This document shows, piece after piece, positions 23,528 through 32,324 of a stretch of 34,055 nt of DNA. The stretch is from NCBI GenBank assembly GCA_007127165.1, contig SKZV01000003.1, forward strand, positions 1 through 34,055, in the 5' to 3' direction. The notes below the pieces were generated by a model. It did not search any database, was not told where the DNA came from, and saw only the letters and a program-made list of their open reading frames with translations. Position 1 is the stretch's first letter. Each line of letters begins with the position of its first letter. Source of the DNA: Rhodovibrio sp. (GTDB lineage Bacteria; Pseudomonadota; Alphaproteobacteria; Kiloniellales; Rhodovibrionaceae). Made by a program: the position numbers and the translations under genes.

Positions 23528-24103
23528 CTATTCTTTCAGGACGTCCGCGATCCTGCTCCGGTGAGGCGCAACGGCATCCCGGTCCTCCTGGGGCACATCG
23601 TCCAGCACCTCCATCATCGGCACCATCGTCTGCTCGATCATCTTCAGCGCCATATCGCGCTGTTCCTGCGACATGCCCGGCGCTTCCTGAATCTGGGCGC
23701 GCGTTTGCTCCAACTCCGCCCGCAGGTCGGGAGTCTCCTCCTCGATCTCGAGCGCCGTGAAGGCTCTCAACACCCGATCGCCGGTGACGGCCCAGCTTTC
23801 GACGTCGGCAAATCCATGCTCGCCAACGATCCGCTGCACATCGCCAAACGCTTCGTGGTCGCGCATCTGGTCGAGTTGGCTCGACATCGGGGCGCGCATG
23901 ACCTGCACGAACTCCTCGGGTTCCTCAGGCTCGTCGAGATCGAAGGGATTTTCATCTTCGTAAGCGTGAAGCGCTTCCATGCTCGCAGTAAAGCGCTCGA
24001 CCGCGTCCGAATCCAGCGCACTTGCGGACCCGGTTCCGGCTATCGCCAGAACCCCGGCAAAAAGAAGTGCGGCCAAGCTTTGTGCCGATGAACGGAATGT
24101 CAT
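23528..24103 (-). CDS. Acidic exported protein, unknown function
   Basis: A 191-residue protein with a clear signal peptide (about residues 1-30, hydrophobic core SLAALLFAGVLAIAGTGSASA) and a very acidic mature part, including an NPFDLDEPEEPEEF stretch. The second half is helical and amphipathic, rich in Gln, Glu and Met (about 120-170). I chose ATG 24103 because AGGGGG lies just upstream; the ATG at 24133 adds ten unlikely residues. I do not recognise the family. It converges on the ubiquinone hydroxylase gene. Confidence 0.7.
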   Translation of the reverse strand: MTFRSSAQSLAALLFAGVLAIAGTGSASALDSDAVERFTASMEALHAYEDENPFDLDEPEEPEEFVQVMRAPMSSQLDQMRDHEAFGDVQRIVGEHGFADVESWAVTGDRVLRAFTALEIEEETPDLRAELEQTRAQIQEAPGMSQEQRDMALKMIEQTMVPMMEVLDDVPQEDRDAVAPHRSRIADVLKE

Positions 24104-24211
24104 CGCTAATCCCCCTAAAACAAAAGAACACATTCATTAAACGCTTCTATCGTCCTGCCGCACCTGTACGCAAGCCATAGCCTGCTCACGCGAGATAAAA
24201 GCGGGGGATCC

Positions 24212-24301
24212 TGGCGGAGGGGGTGGGATTCGAACCCACGGAGGGTGTGAACCCTCGCCGGTTTTCAAGACCGGTGCATTCGACCGCTCTGCCACCCCTC
24301 C
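24212..24301 (-). tRNA. tRNA-Ser (anticodon UGA)
   Basis: A 90-nt class II tRNA on the minus strand. Acceptor GGAGGGG pairs with CCCCTCC, then G and an encoded CCA (24212-24214). The anticodon stem CCGGT/ACCGG encloses CTTGAAA, giving anticodon TGA (complement at 24265-24267). A long variable arm (GAGGGT-TCAC-ACCCTC) and GGTTCGAATCC T-arm are present. Confidence 0.96.
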
Positions 24302-24479
24302 ATAGACTGCATCGCCGCTGCGTGCTTCGGGGACTTTTAGCCTCATTACCGGACGGCTTTCAAGGCAGCCGTGGCATTCATGGTGATTGTGCGGACGTTT
24401 ACCTTGTGGCAGAAGCCGTAAAGGCGATGGAGCGGCGGAGCGTCACAGGATTCGTTGCGCGGCGTGAGGGAGGCGGTGC

Positions 24480-25766
24480 ATGAGGGTGCTGAGCGGGACG
24501 ATGCGGGCGGGCAGGAATTGGCGGTGCCTCTTGGGCGCGGCTGCGATGAGTATGGCGCTGCCGTTCTCGGTCTTGAGCGGAGACGTGTTGGCAGACGCGC
24601 CAAACGACGCTGCGGCCGAGGTTGCCCAAGAGGATCGAGCGTTCCTCGATTGGCTGAAGGAACTGCGTGCGGAGGCGCGCGGCGAAGGGATTTCGGAAGG
24701 CACGCTGGACTCGGCGCTGCGTGACATTGCGCCGATCGTACGGGTGGTCGAACTCGACCGCCGCCAACCGGAGTTTACTCAGACCTTCTGGACCTACATC
24801 GACCAGCGCGTCAACGAAGAGCGCGTCGAGCGTGGCCGCGAACTTCTGGACCGGCACGGCGCGCTGCTCAATGAGATTCATGCGGAATACGGGGTGCCGC
24901 CGCGCTACCTCGTGGCTTTCTGGGGCCTGGAAACGAACTTCGGAAGCTACCTGGGCAGTTTTCGGGTAATCGATGCGCTTGTGACTCTGGCTTACGACCC
25001 GCGCCGGGGGCAGTTTTTCCGGACACAGTTGCTGGATGCGCTGCGCATCGTGGACGAAGGCCATATCGAGCCCGACGCGATGATGGGCTCCTGGGCCGGA
25101 GCGATGGGGCACATGCAGTTCATTCCCACCACATTCACGGGCCACGCCGTGGACCACACCGGGGACGGCCGCAAGGACATCTGGAGCAGCTTGCCGGACG
25201 CCTTCGCGTCAGCGGCGAACTTCCTTACGAACATCGGTTGGCAGGAAGGCGAAATCTGGGGTCGGGAAGTGCAAATTCCGGAGGATTTCGACCTGACGCT
25301 GGCGACCTTGAGCCAAAGGAAGACTCTGGCCGATTGGGCAGCGCTCGGCGTGCGGCGAGCCGACGGCGGGGCGTTGCCTCAGGCCGACATGGAGGGCTCC
25401 GTCATCCTGCCGCAGGGACATGCCGGACCGGCTTTCCTGGTGTATGAGAACTTCCGGGCGATCATGCGCTGGAACCGCTCAATCAACTATGCCATCTCCG
25501 TCGGCACCCTCGCGGATCGTCTTGCCGGTCTGCCGCCGCTTTCCACGGGACGCGACGCGGAGCATCCGCCGCTTTCGCGTGAGGATGCTGAGGAGATGCA
25601 GCAGCTTCTCAACCGCCTCGGCTTCGACGCCGGGCCGGAGGACGGATTGCCCGGATCGCGCACCCGGGCCGCGATCCGGGCCTTCCAGGAGGAGCTTTCC
25701 TTGCCCCCCGACGGCTACCCGGAACCCGCCGTCTTGCAGCGGCTGCGCGCGCACGCCGGGGGCTGA
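24480..25766 (+). CDS. Lytic murein transglycosylase, MltB-like, with PG-binding domain
   Basis: A 428-residue periplasmic enzyme that cleaves the MurNAc-GlcNAc bond with formation of a 1,6-anhydro end. An N-terminal signal segment (hydrophobic about 15-33) carries no lipobox. The GH103/SLT_2 catalytic domain spans about 50-350, with catalytic Glu151 in FWGLETNFG and the conserved GAMGHMQFIPTTF block near 203-215. A C-terminal peptidoglycan-binding domain 1 (about 360-425, QQLLNRLGFDAGPEDGLPG) follows. GGGAGG lies about 8 nt upstream of the ATG. It precedes rlpA and dacC, two more peptidoglycan genes, on the same strand. Confidence 0.92.
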   Translation: MRVLSGTMRAGRNWRCLLGAAAMSMALPFSVLSGDVLADAPNDAAAEVAQEDRAFLDWLKELRAEARGEGISEGTLDSALRDIAPIVRVVELDRRQPEFTQTFWTYIDQRVNEERVERGRELLDRHGALLNEIHAEYGVPPRYLVAFWGLETNFGSYLGSFRVIDALVTLAYDPRRGQFFRTQLLDALRIVDEGHIEPDAMMGSWAGAMGHMQFIPTTFTGHAVDHTGDGRKDIWSSLPDAFASAANFLTNIGWQEGEIWGREVQIPEDFDLTLATLSQRKTLADWAALGVRRADGGALPQADMEGSVILPQGHAGPAFLVYENFRAIMRWNRSINYAISVGTLADRLAGLPPLSTGRDAEHPPLSREDAEEMQQLLNRLGFDAGPEDGLPGSRTRAAIRAFQEELSLPPDGYPEPAVLQRLRAHAGG

Positions 25767-25859
25767 CAAACGGATGATTGGCTGCAAAGGCAAGGTTGCG
25801 CCGGGGTGAGGAGGGCTTTATCCTCTGGTGTGGGTTAGGGCAGGAGGGGAGCTTTCCAG

Positions 25860-26828
25860 GTGTTGCAAGCTTGTTCACTATGGCGTTGGGGAATGATCGG
25901 CGCGCTTTCGCTTGCTGTCGCCGCCTGTAGCGTGCCCGGATTCGCTACGCGCTCCACACCTGACCCGCGGCCGGTGACCAGCGAAAGAGCCCCTGGGCAA
26001 CCCGGCGCTTTCAAGGTTGGCGAGCCCTATCAAATCAATGGCGTCTGGTATCACCCGGCCATTGATTACGATTACCGCGAGACCGGTATCGCATCATGGT
26101 ACGGGCCGGGGTTTCACGGCAATCAGACCGCCAACGGCGAGATCTACGACCAGAACCTTTTAACGGCCGCGCACCGCACCCTGCCGATGCCGAGTTTCGT
26201 TAAGGTCACGAACCTGGAGAACGGCCGACAGGTGGCCCTGCGCGTGAACGACCGTGGTCCTTTTGCGCGCGGACGCATCATCGACGTTTCGTCACGCGCG
26301 GCGGAGCTTCTGGACTTTAAGACGCAGGGCGTGGCCCGCGTCCGTGTGGAGATTTTGGAAGAGGAAAGCCGCCGCCTCGCCGCCAATGCCGACGCCGGGG
26401 AGGGCAGGGCCTCGGTCGCCGCTTCCGGCAACACAGGCGCGAGTAGCGGGGGCGGTGTGAGGCTTGCAAATACAAGCGCGAGCACAGCTGTGCGTGCGGC
26501 CGCGACCACGGGTGGTGGTGCGGAAACCGGCGTAGCTTCCGGGATCGGCGCTAGCCTCCCGCAGCCCGATGAAAGCGTTACCTTCACCGCCGTCGAATCG
26601 ACCGATATTTACGTTCAGGCTGGATCGTTTGTCGACTACGAGAACGCAACGCGGCTTCAGGAAACGCTTGACCGGATTGCGCGAGCCTCAATCGAGCCTG
26701 CCTCCGTGCATGACCGCCGATTTTATCGGGTTCGGCTGGGTCCGCTCAAGGATGTGGGAGAGGCTGATCGTCTGCTCGACCGGCTGTTTCGGGACGGGCA
26801 TCATGACGCGCGCGTCATTGTGGACTGA
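25860..26828 (+). CDS. rlpA: RlpA septal peptidoglycan lytic lipoprotein with SPOR domain
   Basis: A 322-residue lipoprotein. The signal peptide ends in LAVAAC with lipidation Cys23. The double-psi beta-barrel domain (about 75-168) has GIASWYGPGFHGNQTANGE and LRVNDRGPFARGRIIDVS; Glu94, His105 and Asp131 have the same spacing as the E120/H131/D157 set I recall for the P. aeruginosa enzyme. A low-complexity Ala/Gly/Ser linker leads to a C-terminal SPOR domain (about 245-322) that would bind denuded glycan at the septum. RlpA cleaves glycan strands lacking stem peptides. The start is taken as GTG 25860 (AGGAGGGG upstream), because the ATG at 25893 leaves too short a signal peptide. Confidence 0.92.
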   Translation: MLQACSLWRWGMIGALSLAVAACSVPGFATRSTPDPRPVTSERAPGQPGAFKVGEPYQINGVWYHPAIDYDYRETGIASWYGPGFHGNQTANGEIYDQNLLTAAHRTLPMPSFVKVTNLENGRQVALRVNDRGPFARGRIIDVSSRAAELLDFKTQGVARVRVEILEEESRRLAANADAGEGRASVAASGNTGASSGGGVRLANTSASTAVRAAATTGGGAETGVASGIGASLPQPDESVTFTAVESTDIYVQAGSFVDYENATRLQETLDRIARASIEPASVHDRRFYRVRLGPLKDVGEADRLLDRLFRDGHHDARVIVD

Positions 26829-26981
26829 GCCGAAGTTCTATGTTCGCGGGAAGTGGTCACGCACCATGCGATCCTTGCTTTTAGCCAAATTCTACCCTAT
26901 GCGGTTGAAAAACGATTGTACGGCCCTCTTCGAATCGGCTAAAGATCAAGCATTCGTACCCACAAGAGCTTTGGACGTATC

Positions 26982-28118
26982 ATGTTGCGACAAGTCGTGC
27001 GAACTGGTTTCATGCTTCTTCTCGCCGTCTTCGTTGTCGTTCGCTCCGCGGAGGCACTGGAAACCCCGGCGAACGGCGCATTCCTAATGGACGCGGAGAC
27101 CGGAGCGATCTTGATGGCGAAGAACCCCGACGCGCAGGTTCCGCCAGCTTCCATGAGTAAAATCATGACCGCCTTCATGGTCTTTGAGCGATTGAAAGAT
27201 GGCCGGCTTGCGCTGGACGACACTTTCCATGTATCCGAGAAAGCTTGGCGCAAGGGCGGCTCCAAGATGTTCGTGGAGATCGGCAAGGAGATCCGGATCA
27301 AGGACCTGCTGCGGGGCGTCATCATTCAGTCGGGCAACGACGCCTCCATCGTGCTAGCCGAGGGTATCGGCGGGACCGAGGAGGCGTTCGGCGATATGAT
27401 GACGCAGCGAGCGAAGGAAATGGGGGTCACGAACTCCACCTTTCGCAATGCAACCGGCTGGCCTCATCCCGAACATCGCACGACGCCTCGAGATCTTGCC
27501 ACCATCGCGAAGTACCTGATCCAGGAATTCCCCGAGTTCTATCACCTCTATTCGGAGCGGGAATTCACTTGGCACGATATCACGCAGTACAACCGCAATC
27601 CGCTGCTCGGCCGCACAAACGGCGTCGACGGATTGAAGACCGGTTATACCCGGGAAGCGGCCTACGGCTTGACTGCGTCGGCGGAGCGCGACGGACGCCG
27701 CTTAATTCTCGTCGTCAGCGGACTGGATACGGCGGAGCAGCGCGCGTCGGAATCGGCGCGTTTGCTGGAGTGGGGTTTTCGGGAGTTCGACAATCTGCGG
27801 CTCTTCGAAGCAGGTGAAACGGTCGAAGAGGCGCCTGTATGGCTGGGCGATCTCGGTCGCGTGCCGCTTGTCGCCCGCGAGGATCTGGTGTTCACCGTCC
27901 CTCGCAGCTTTGAGCGCGAAATGAAGGTCACCTTGACCTATGACAGCCCCATCCCCGCGCCGATCAGGAAGGGCGATGCACTCGCGACCTTGCGCGTGGA
28001 AGGGACGGAGATAGAGACGATCGAGGTTCCGCTGGAGGCCGGTGAAGATGTCGAGCAACTTGGCGCGATCGGGCGGATCGTCAGCGGAATGCAATATCTC
28101 GTCTTCGGCGCACCCTAG
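26982..28118 (+). CDS. dacC: D-alanyl-D-alanine carboxypeptidase (PBP5/6 type)
   Basis: A 378-residue low-molecular-mass penicillin-binding protein that trims terminal D-Ala from stem peptides. A signal peptide covers about 1-25. The three active-site motifs are SMSK (57-60), SGN (117-119) and KTG (219-221). The C-terminal ~100 residues form the PBP5-type second domain. A final amphipathic membrane anchor is short or absent. The 153-bp gap after rlpA (26829-26981) holds no other gene that I can see and may carry its own promoter. In alphaproteobacteria this gene commonly sits upstream of tmk. The symbol (dacA/dacC/dacF) is a naming choice. Confidence 0.92.
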   Translation: MLRQVVRTGFMLLLAVFVVVRSAEALETPANGAFLMDAETGAILMAKNPDAQVPPASMSKIMTAFMVFERLKDGRLALDDTFHVSEKAWRKGGSKMFVEIGKEIRIKDLLRGVIIQSGNDASIVLAEGIGGTEEAFGDMMTQRAKEMGVTNSTFRNATGWPHPEHRTTPRDLATIAKYLIQEFPEFYHLYSEREFTWHDITQYNRNPLLGRTNGVDGLKTGYTREAAYGLTASAERDGRRLILVVSGLDTAEQRASESARLLEWGFREFDNLRLFEAGETVEEAPVWLGDLGRVPLVAREDLVFTVPRSFEREMKVTLTYDSPIPAPIRKGDALATLRVEGTEIETIEVPLEAGEDVEQLGAIGRIVSGMQYLVFGAP

Positions 28119-28159
28119 TAGAGGCGTGTAAGCCGATACACCATGAGCAACGGGACACC

Positions 28160-28798
28160 ATGACCATTGGGCGCTTCATCACCTTCGAGGGCGGAGAGGG
28201 TGCCGGGAAGACGACCCAGATTGCCCGGCTCGTGCGCGTTCTGCGCGCTCGCGGGGTTGAGGTGGTGCAGACCCGGGAGCCCGGTGGCAGCCCCTCCGCC
28301 GAGGCTGTTCGGGACCTGCTGCTGCACGCGGATCACGGCTGGGAGCCGCTGAGCGAAGCGCTGCTGCACTACGCCGCTCGCTGCGAACACTTGACCGCGA
28401 CGATCCGGCCCGCTTTAGCGCGCGGCGCTTGGGTCGTGTGCGATCGCTTTTCCGATTCGACACGTGCTTATCAAGGCTTCGGGCTTGGCCTCGATATCGG
28501 CACTCTCGAGGCGCTGGAACACATGGTCGTCGGCAGCACGCGGCCAGACCTGACGCTGATCCTCGACCTCCCGCCAGAGGTTGGGCTGGGTCGCGCCACC
28601 GGTCGTAAGGCGGCGGCGGATCGATACGAGCGGATGAGCGAGACCTTCCACAGCCGTTTGCGCGAAGGCTTCCTGGCCATTGCCGCCCGCGCGCCGGAAC
28701 GCTGCGCGGTAATTGACGCCGAGCCGGGCGAGGAGCAGGTTGCCGAAGCAGTTTTCCGCGCGGTTCGTGAACGTTTGGGAGGGCCTGCGGCGGCATGA
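28160..28798 (+). CDS. tmk: Thymidylate kinase
   Basis: A 212-residue dTMP kinase that makes dTDP for DNA synthesis. The P-loop GGEGAGKTT is at 11-19, TREPGG at 38-43 (phosphate/nucleoside contact) and the DRF motif with DSTRAYQG at 95-106. The basic, Arg-rich LID (GLGRATGRKAAADRYE) lies near 146-161. Its TGA overlaps the holB ATG (ATGA, 28795-28798), a conserved coupling. It is preceded by dacC with a 41-bp gap. Confidence 0.96.
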   Translation: MTIGRFITFEGGEGAGKTTQIARLVRVLRARGVEVVQTREPGGSPSAEAVRDLLLHADHGWEPLSEALLHYAARCEHLTATIRPALARGAWVVCDRFSDSTRAYQGFGLGLDIGTLEALEHMVVGSTRPDLTLILDLPPEVGLGRATGRKAAADRYERMSETFHSRLREGFLAIAARAPERCAVIDAEPGEEQVAEAVFRAVRERLGGPAAA

Positions 28799-29922
28799 GC
28801 AATCGCACCTCTCCGAGAAAGTCAAAGTCGGCGGAAATGCCGGAGGCAGAGAAGGGCCCGCCACACCCGCGCCGCGTAACTGGCCTACAGGGTCACGAGG
28901 CGGCGGAGCGGACCTTGTTGAACGCGTGGACATCGGAGCGGCTGCCGCATGCGTGGCTGCTGACGGGACCGCGCGGCATCGGCAAGGGAACGCTCGCGTA
29001 TCGCTTTGCGCGTTTCGTGCTGGACGGCGGCGGCAGCGGCGGACTGTTCGGAGAGGGCCCGGACAGTTTGGAGATCGACCCGGAGAGCGCGACGGCGCGG
29101 CAGGTCTCCGTCGGCAGCCATCCGGATTTCTTCGTCCTGGAGCCTGGCTTGCCCAACCCCGCGACAGGGCGGCCGAGTAAGGAGATCCTGGTCGGGCATA
29201 TTCGCAAGGCGGTGCATTTCTGCTTCATGACACCCTCGCAGTCGCGCTGGCGCGTCGTGCTCGTCGATCCGGCCGACGCGATGAATCCAAATGCGGCCAA
29301 TGCGTTACTCAAGGTTCTTGAGGAGCCGCCGCCACAGGCGCTGCTGCTGTTGGTCAGCCACGCCCCAGCCGCTTTGCTGCCGACGATCCGATCGCGCTGT
29401 GCCCAGCTTGCCATGCCAGGACTATCCGAGGACATCGTCCGGACGCAACTCAATGCCTACGACCCGAACATCGATGACCTGGATGCGCGGGCACTGGCCC
29501 GGCTGGCGGAGGGCAGCCCTGGACGGGCGATCTCGCTTCACGACGCGGGCGGACTGGACCTTTACCGCGAGATGGTCGCTCTCCTCGACGCACTGTCACG
29601 CGGCGCGGGCGGGGACTTGCATCGCTTTTCTGAGCGGCTGTCGCAGAGCGGCGAGGGCGGCAGCTTCCAAGTCGGCGGCGAATTGCTCTCCTGGTGGCTG
29701 GCCCGGCTGGCCCGCGCTCGGGCGGAAGGCCGGCTGCCGCCCGAAGCGATCACCGGTGAAAGCGAAACGATGGGGCGCTTGCTGGAGCGGGGCAGCCTTG
29801 AACAGTGGCTTGAGCTGTGGGAAAAGATCACCCGCCTGTTCGGCGGCGCCGAGCGCGGCAATCTAGATCGCAGACAGGTGACGCTGACGGCCCTGCTGGA
29901 GATTGAGGCGCTGACCGCCTGA
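28795..29922 (+). CDS. holB: DNA polymerase III subunit delta'
   Basis: A 375-residue clamp-loader subunit of the AAA+ fold. GLQGHEAAERTLLNAW near residue 30, the P-loop-like GPRGIGKGTLA (about 59-69), VVLVDPADAMNPNAANALLKVLEEPP (Walker B and sensor region, about 155-180, recognised by its parts) and TIRSRCAQL (about 199-207) are the family landmarks. It joins DnaX and HolA in loading the beta clamp. Its start overlaps tmk by 4 nt. It is followed by metG after a 33-bp gap. Confidence 0.94.
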   Translation: MSNRTSPRKSKSAEMPEAEKGPPHPRRVTGLQGHEAAERTLLNAWTSERLPHAWLLTGPRGIGKGTLAYRFARFVLDGGGSGGLFGEGPDSLEIDPESATARQVSVGSHPDFFVLEPGLPNPATGRPSKEILVGHIRKAVHFCFMTPSQSRWRVVLVDPADAMNPNAANALLKVLEEPPPQALLLLVSHAPAALLPTIRSRCAQLAMPGLSEDIVRTQLNAYDPNIDDLDARALARLAEGSPGRAISLHDAGGLDLYREMVALLDALSRGAGGDLHRFSERLSQSGEGGSFQVGGELLSWWLARLARARAEGRLPPEAITGESETMGRLLERGSLEQWLELWEKITRLFGGAERGNLDRRQVTLTALLEIEALTA

Positions 29923-29955
29923 AAGACTGCTGGCAAGCCCCGAAGGGAGATGTTC

Positions 29956-31527
29956 ATGGCCGGTGCGGAAAACCTTGGCAAAGCACCGTACTATATTACG
30001 ACGCCGATCTACTACGTGAACGACAAGCCGCACATCGGCCACGTCTATACCACGCTGGCCTGCGATGTACTGGCGCGCTTCATGCGGTTGGATCGCCGCG
30101 AGGTGTTTTTCCTGACCGGCACGGACGAGCACGGGCAGAAGGTCGAGCGCTCGGCGCTGGCGCAGGGCATGGAGCCGCAGGCGTTCACCGACGTGATGTC
30201 GGGGAATTTCCATGATCTCTCCGCCGCTTGGCAGTTCAGCAACGACGACTTCATCCGCACGACCGAGGCGCGCCACGTGAAGGCGGCGCAGGCGCTGTGG
30301 CGGAAGTTGCAGGAGAACGGTGAGATCTATCTCTCCAGCTATGCAGGCTGGTACGCGGTGCGCGACGAGGCCTTCTATGCCGAGGACGAACTAGCACAGG
30401 GAGAAGACGGGCGGAAGTACGCGCCCTCCGGTGCGCCGGTGGATTGGGTGGAGGAGCCCAGTTATTTCTTCCGCCTTTCGGCGTGGCAGGATCGCCTGCT
30501 CGACTTCTACCGGACGAACCCGGACTTCGTGGGCCCGGAGGGGCGGCGGAACGAGGTCGTCAGCTTCGTCAAGTCGGGGCTGCGCGATCTCTCGATTTCG
30601 CGCACGACCTTCAAGTGGGGCATTCCCGTGCCCGGCGACCCCGACCATGTGATGTACGTCTGGCTGGACGCCTTGACGAACTACATAACCGCCGTCGGCT
30701 ATCCCGATGAAAACGCGGAGTCTTATCGGAAGTTCTGGCCCGCCGACCTGCATATGGTGGGCAAGGACATTCTGCGTTTCCATGCGGTCTACTGGCCTGC
30801 CTTCCTGATGGCGGCCGGGGTGGAGCCGCCAAAGCGGGTCTTCGCCCATGGCTGGTGGACCAGCGAGGGGCAGAAGATCTCCAAATCCGTAGGCAACGTG
30901 ATCGACCCCTATGAGTTGATCGACACCTACGGACTAGATCAGGTGCGTTATTTCCTGCTGCGCGAGGTGCCCTTCGGCAACGACGGGGACTTCTCTCACC
31001 GCGCGATGGTCAGCCGGATGAACAACGATCTGGCGAACGATTTCGGCAACCTGGCACAGCGCGTGCTGTCGATGGTACACAAGAACTGCGACGGGCGGAT
31101 ACCGGAGCCGGGGCGCCTCATGGCGTCCGACGAGTCCATGCTCGCGGCGGCGACGGCGGTGCTTCCGAAACTGCGCAGCGAGTTGGCGGTGCAGGCGTTC
31201 CATCGCGCGCTCGAAGCGATCTGGACCGTCGTCGGGCAGGCAAACCGCTACGTCGACGAGATGGCTCCCTGGGCCTTGCGTAAGACGGACAAGGCACGGA
31301 TGGAAACCGTACTCTTCGTGCTGGCGGAGGTCGTGCGCCAGCTCGCAATCTTGACCCAGCCGTTCATGCCGAACGCACCCGCGAAGCTGCTCGATCAGAT
31401 GGGCCAGCCGCAGGAGGCGCGCGACGTGGCGGCGCTGGACCAGCCGCTGGAGCCGGGCAGGGCGATCGAAAGGCCGCAGGGCGTCTTCCCGCGCTATGTC
31501 GAGGAAGCGAAACAGGACGCCTCATAA
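29956..31527 (+). CDS. metG: Methionyl-tRNA synthetase
   Basis: A 523-residue class I synthetase that charges tRNA-Met. The HIGH motif is in DKPHIGHVYTT (HIGH at 26-29) and the KMSKS loop reads KISKS (307-311, in SEGQKISKSVGN). The C-terminal ~150 residues form the helical anticodon-binding domain; no C-terminal EMAP/dimerisation domain is present. I prefer ATG 29956 because GGAG (29946-29949) lies 6 nt upstream, whereas ATG 29950 directly abuts that site. Its TAA overlaps the tatD ATG (TAATG). Confidence 0.96.
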   Translation: MAGAENLGKAPYYITTPIYYVNDKPHIGHVYTTLACDVLARFMRLDRREVFFLTGTDEHGQKVERSALAQGMEPQAFTDVMSGNFHDLSAAWQFSNDDFIRTTEARHVKAAQALWRKLQENGEIYLSSYAGWYAVRDEAFYAEDELAQGEDGRKYAPSGAPVDWVEEPSYFFRLSAWQDRLLDFYRTNPDFVGPEGRRNEVVSFVKSGLRDLSISRTTFKWGIPVPGDPDHVMYVWLDALTNYITAVGYPDENAESYRKFWPADLHMVGKDILRFHAVYWPAFLMAAGVEPPKRVFAHGWWTSEGQKISKSVGNVIDPYELIDTYGLDQVRYFLLREVPFGNDGDFSHRAMVSRMNNDLANDFGNLAQRVLSMVHKNCDGRIPEPGRLMASDESMLAAATAVLPKLRSELAVQAFHRALEAIWTVVGQANRYVDEMAPWALRKTDKARMETVLFVLAEVVRQLAILTQPFMPNAPAKLLDQMGQPQEARDVAALDQPLEPGRAIERPQGVFPRYVEEAKQDAS

Positions 31528-32324
31528 TGCTGATCGATTCCCACTGCCACCTGGACATGGTGGCGGAGCGCGAGGACCTGGACGAGGTGATCGCGCGTGC
31601 CCGCCGCGCGGAGGTCAGTGGCATGCTGACGATCTCCACGCGTCTTTCGACGTTCCCGAGAGTGCGGGAGATTGCGGCGCTCTACGAGGGTGTCTGGTGC
31701 ACCGTCGGCATCCACCCGCATCAGGCGGGCGAGGAGGGGCAGGAGAGCCCCGAGCGGTTGGTGGAGCTTGCGGCGGACCCGCTGGTCGTGGGGATCGGTG
31801 AGAGCGGGCTCGACTATTTTTACGATTCCTCGCCGCGCGACGTGCAGGCGCAGAGTTTCCGCGCCCACATTCGCGCGGCTCAGAAAACCGGCCTGTCGCT
31901 GGTCGTCCATGCGCGCGACGCCGATGAGGACGTAGCCGCAATTCTGCGCGAAGAATACGAGGCTGGCGGCCCTTACGGCTGTGTGATGCACTGCTTCTCT
32001 TCGGGGCGCGGGCTTGCCGAGGCGGCGCTGGCATTGGGCTTTTACATTTCGTTCTCTGGTATCGTGACCTTCAAGAACTCGCACGAGCTACGCGCCATCG
32101 CAAGCGACGTTCCACTCGAACGCTTGCTGATCGAGACCGACGCGCCCTACCTTGCGCCGGTGCCCAAGCGCGGCAAGCCGAACGAGCCGAGCTACGTCAG
32201 CTACACAGCCGACTTCCTGGCGGAGCACCTCGGGATTTCGCGGGCGGAACTGGGACGGCGAACGCGAGAGAACTTCTTCCGGCTGTTCGATCGAGCCCAG
32301 TTGCCGCGACAAAGTGCGCCATGA
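31527..32324 (+). CDS. tatD: TatD-family metal-dependent hydrolase
   Basis: A 265-residue TIM-barrel hydrolase of the amidohydrolase superfamily, with metal ligands His6 and His8 (DSHCHLD), Glu92 (GIGESGLDY), His128 (VVHARDA), His155 (VMHCFSSG) and Asp205 (IETDAPYL). Members act as DNA exonucleases or D-aminoacyl-tRNA deacylase-like enzymes; its position after metG is conserved in many bacteria. Starts with an ATG overlapping the metG stop and ends overlapping the next gene (ATGA). Confidence 0.95.
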   Translation: MLIDSHCHLDMVAEREDLDEVIARARRAEVSGMLTISTRLSTFPRVREIAALYEGVWCTVGIHPHQAGEEGQESPERLVELAADPLVVGIGESGLDYFYDSSPRDVQAQSFRAHIRAAQKTGLSLVVHARDADEDVAAILREEYEAGGPYGCVMHCFSSGRGLAEAALALGFYISFSGIVTFKNSHELRAIASDVPLERLLIETDAPYLAPVPKRGKPNEPSYVSYTADFLAEHLGISRAELGRRTRENFFRLFDRAQLPRQSAP

